A DNA stretch of 64,000 bases from Takifugu bimaculatus (taxonomy: Eukaryota > Chordata > Actinopteri > Tetraodontiformes > Tetraodontidae), in the NCBI GenBank assembly GCA_004026145.2, contig CP034980.1, positions 14,234,064 through 14,298,063 on the forward strand. Reading direction: 5' to 3'. The stretch's first letter is position 1, and every line of letters begins with the position of its first letter. Below the pieces are notes generated by a model. That model saw only the letters and a list, made by a program, of their open reading frames with translations, had not been told where the DNA came from and did no database searches. A program made the position numbers and the translations under genes. This document shows positions 61,101 through 64,000 of the stretch, piece by piece.

Positions 61101-62279
61101 CTGGTATTACTATTCCATATCTGGCATTAATTAGATTGTTAGTCTTTTCCTAATACCTGGGTGAAAAACTGGCAGGAGACAGCAGGAGCCCAGGGCTGGT
61201 CAGCAGAGCTGCACTTCTTTTTGACTGAGGGTGTTCAGGAGTGGTCAAAGCCCGTTTCTGAGAGCCCTAAATGGAAAAATAAAAAAAAACACACAAAAAT
61301 ACATAGGATGCGATCCCCATTTTAGATTTAGCTGCGTCCTGCTGAATTTCTTCGTTTTCAAAGTAGGAAACTTGACACTGAGAGCGTTCTCACCTTTGCA
61401 GGTGTAGAGTAAGAATCCAGTAGGTTCTCTTCCTCTTCTTCTGCTTTGATTCTTTATGAGCAAAGTCAAGGAAGAGTAATTAAAAGTCTTCCTCAAGTGT
61501 ATACATGAAGAAAAATAAGACGCTAGACTGTGACAAGATTACTGAGCAGGATACAGTTCCTGTAGTGAGTAGATGTCTCTGGTTCTGTTATGAGGGTCTT
61601 CTCTCCTATCACTTTTTTTGGATTTAGTCTTCTTGTTTAACACCTGGAAAGACAATAGTCTCCATGTCATTGGTGTCCAGTGAGAATATAATGCAAAACA
61701 TGAAAATCTTGAGGAATTTATGAAGTCAACTGTGGTTACATCGTGCTGAAATTGCTCCAGGCTGTGCATTTGGAGTTTCACTCCATTATTGGTGGAGCTG
61801 TAGGCAACCCACTCCAGAACCATCTTATCTGCTGGTAACCTGTAGCAAATACACTGCTCCACCACTGAGAGAAACGATTGAGGAAACAATGTCAGCTGAG
61901 AAAAATGGAAACATTTCACAGGCTCGCTGCCATTACTGCAAAAGTATTTAGTGTTGAAGTCAGGTAAACAACAAATTTATTGCACTTACTTCTCCCTTTA
62001 TCATACGTGGTATGTTATACGACTACATTAAGTTATTTCTAACTTGACATAAACGATTATTGAACTGTGTATAAACATTAATTACACCCCTTATAAAAGC
62101 ACAGCATAAGCTCACAGCTGATCAGATCCAAAGTAACGAGCCAAGACATGGAACCAACACTAAAGTAGATAATGTGCAGCTGATGTGAACTTACTCTTGT
62201 CGAGCACGAAGTCATCTTCACATGTTATGTCGAACACTTCAAGCTCTGATTTTAGGCTTTCTCCTGTTACCGCTGCCAT
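58176..62279 (-). CDS. pola2: DNA polymerase alpha accessory subunit B
   Basis: POLA2 is the B subunit of the polymerase alpha-primase complex that starts Okazaki fragments in the nucleus. About 18 exons, as in human, from 62195-62279 (MAAVTGESLKSELEVFDI) to 58176-58325 (VIGCVCVNPGRLTKG, ending AAQVVKI). Order: N-terminal helical domain, linker with EEEEENLLDSYSTPAK and Ser/Pro repeats, OB-fold start SQRGGKGEVVVTFGAVQG and YSLFPGQVVVMEGMNTTGRK, then the inactivated calcineurin-like phosphoesterase domain (LVACGPYTPSDSLTFDPLLD, DRPDVCILLGPFVDSKHEQ, FVPSQRDIHHHCIYPQPPF, FGITSTDILFHMGAEEIS, GTGSDRFSRILRHMLCQRSF, MPVTPDVLILPSELRYF). Exon phases agree throughout, and no frame defect was found. Human POLA2 is at 11q13.1 near DPF2. 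Confidence 0.93.
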
Positions 62280-62975
62280 TGTTTTTCATATATTGAAGCA
62301 ACAAAGTGATATATAACGTTTGATTGCTATCGTTGGTATTTACTCACTTCATTCCAATGATTTACTTCAATCTTAAATAGCCTCGGCTGAAAAAAGAATA
62401 TTCTATGATGCCTTTATTTGAAAGAGCTGATTCTGACCTCCCATATTAGTTTACCGCGAAAAAGTGCATCGGAGTGGCGGCCGGAACTTCGTCACTATAA
62501 CAAACTGATAGAACCGGAAGTCTTCTTCTTTTTATACCGCCCCCTCCTGGACTGACGATGAAAAGCCGGTGGTGGTGATTTGAATTTGGACGTGAATGTC
62601 ACGAACCGGTATACTGACGTAGCGTTTACGATTTATTTGAAACTTTAGGAAAACATAAACATATAATCAACTTTGTAATTAATTATTGTAATTTATAAGT
62701 AACACTATTTTAAATAGCTTCAACTACAGTGCCAAAGGCAATAAAAACAAATCCAATGCACCAGCAGTCGCTAAATATTCAGATGCATAACACTGTAACT
62801 GAGGACAGACATAATATCAATCAAACATTTACATCTGTGAATACAACAGAAAGCTCTGCTTTTGAAACTGAAAATGAAACAGCAGCAGAGATATAGTACT
62901 ACTAGCACAAAACCTGTTTCATTGTGAATAAAACTCAATTCGGAGCTTCCAAAAGAACAAAAACACTTCCAGATT
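62280..62975. other. pola2 promoter and 3' region of the next gene
   Basis: Contains CCGGAAG/CCGGAAC motifs (about 62480 and 62514) of ETS type upstream of the pola2 ATG, then AT-rich sequence. No coding exon is recognised. Confidence 0.45.
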
Positions 62976-64000
62976 TTAGATTTCTGATCTGGTGGCCTTT
63001 TCACTCTCAGGGCATTCATCCACCTGGGGAAATAATGGTGTTGTTGGGTCATAACTTTATGTTTAAAATGTATAAGCACAATACTGGAAGGTAAAATACT
63101 CTGACACCAGGACCAACCCTCCTCACCTTAGTGGAATAACACCTGCTCCTGGAAACAAATTTCCATGAGATCACCTTATCCAGCGATGTACGAAGGGACG
63201 TTGAGAGCTCGTGAGTATCACACACCTGAACAACACATCCACAATAATTGTGTAGACCAAACATTTGAATACTTTAAGTATACTGTATAAAAAGGGCATT
63301 TGCAGGACACCAGAGTCTGTGATGTAGGTGAATTGTTTACAGAATAATTAACATTTATTTCCACACCTTCATGCTGCTCAGACAGGCATTTCTGAACTGG
63401 AGATTACTGCTGCAGCTCACAATAGTGACTGAAGAACTGAGGATGACCTCGAAGGCAGAACGCAGCTTCTCTTGGTCCTTACACAACACAGGAGCGTGCA
63501 CATTCCATAGAAAATCAAGACAAAAATAATGGATATGACAGGATCAATATCATGTAAATACATATTTGAAGAATATTGATAACTTAAACGGCACTCTGTG
63601 AATGAATAAATCATTGTGAAAACTGTTATGAAACAAATAAAAGGGATTTCCTAAATGCAGCTGGCTTGACTTGCCTTTTTTCTGCGATTTTGTGCTTTAA
63701 GAGTTTTCTTTATTTCAGTCTGGAAGGCTCTTACGACTGCCTGCTTGCTGTTATTCAGAATATCCTCTAGATGGCGTTCTATCGACACCTCTGTAGCTGC
63801 GCACACATTAGAATAAGAGTCAAAAAGCTCACCACAAACTGGACATTTTGTGCTTCCTCCATACAGCTGTCACCAACCCACAACATCCGAGAGTTGGACC
63901 GTAAACGGGTCGTTGTAATGCAGCAGGAGAAACAGCAGGAGGCGCTGCTGCAGCGGAGGAAGATTCTGTTGTCTCTCTTTGTCCTCATGGTTCTCCAGCT
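62976..64000 (-). CDS. 3' exons of an unidentified gene (partial)
   Basis: Five consistent exons on the minus strand: about 63886-64000 (LENHEDKERQQNLPPLQQRL; incomplete at the edge), 63675-63796 (TEVSIERHLEDILNNSKQAV), 63367-63477 (DQEKLRSAFEVILSSSVTIV), 63127-63225 (VCDTHELSTSLRTSLDKVIS) and 62976-63023 (VDECPESEKATRSEI, stop TAA). Borders are GT-AG, except a GC donor after exon 63675-63796 (AAAAAG|GCAAGT). The visible part is mostly helical and charged with many Ser; no catalytic or zinc motif is seen. The first exon junction is tentative because its donor (G|GTTGGT) is weak. I do not recognise the family. Confidence 0.5.
63670..63676 (-). other. GC-AG intron donor
   Basis: Coding-strand sequence AAAAAG|GCAAGTC: a GC donor with otherwise perfect consensus, which is the usual form of the rare GC-AG introns. 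It follows an open exon and no GT donor lies nearby in frame. Confidence 0.55.

Noticed and set aside
1..64000. tRNA, rRNA, CRISPR arrays, bacterial operon signals or viral genes
   Set aside because: None seen. The sequence is intron-rich vertebrate DNA and no repeat-spacer array or cloverleaf was recognised by eye; a tRNAscan run would be decisive for tRNAs.

Overview
The window looks like nuclear DNA of a ray-finned (teleost) fish. Genes are split into many short exons with GT-AG introns, intergenic DNA is AT-rich with CA/GT microsatellites and decayed repeats, and every recognisable protein is vertebrate. Gene content matches human 11q12-q13 (UBXN1, TTC9C, EHD1, DPF2, ZDHHC24, POLA2), mixed with genes that are elsewhere in human or absent from mammals.

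Layout from left to right: 3' end of prpf39 (+); ubxn1 (-); about 3.8 kb of AT-rich intergenic DNA with a small minisatellite; ehd1 (+, six exons, 533 aa); intergenic DNA; a map1lc3c-type ATG8 gene (-, four exons, 137 aa); a Dapper-family gene that fits the fourth vertebrate paralogue dact4 (+); ttc9c (-, 214 aa); dpf2 (+, 11 exons); an NCKX-type K+-dependent Na+/Ca2+ exchanger nearest SLC24A3/A4 (-, 17 exons); a coiled-coil protein with a KASH-like C-terminal anchor (-); zdhhc24 (-, 288 aa); a Kizuna-like acidic centrosomal gene (+); pola2 (-, about 18 exons); and the 3' exons of an unidentified gene (-) running off the right edge.

These are independent eukaryotic genes, not an operon. Their roles cover splicing (prpf39), ubiquitin/p97 biology (ubxn1), endocytic recycling (ehd1), autophagy (map1lc3c), Wnt/TGF-beta scaffolding (dact4), chromatin remodelling (dpf2), ion transport (slc24a), nuclear-envelope tethering (KASH gene), S-acylation (zdhhc24), centrosome integrity (kiz-like) and replication priming (pola2). 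The informative theme is ancestry: ttc9c, dpf2, ehd1 and dact4 lie together here, while their paralogues TTC9/DPF3/DACT1 lie on human 14q and TTC9B/DPF1/DACT3/EHD2 on 19q. The window therefore appears to keep an ancestral vertebrate linkage group, including a Dact gene missing from human 11q13.

A second theme is technical or evolutionary. At least six genes (ubxn1, dact4, dpf2, slc24a, the KASH gene, kiz-like) contain places where a conserved exon continues only in a shifted frame, and nearly every case is explained by one extra base. ehd1, map1lc3c, ttc9c, zdhhc24 and pola2 read cleanly. Insertion-type assembly error is the simplest explanation. All exon coordinates were read by eye from splice signals and homology to remembered family features, so edges may be off by a few bases.
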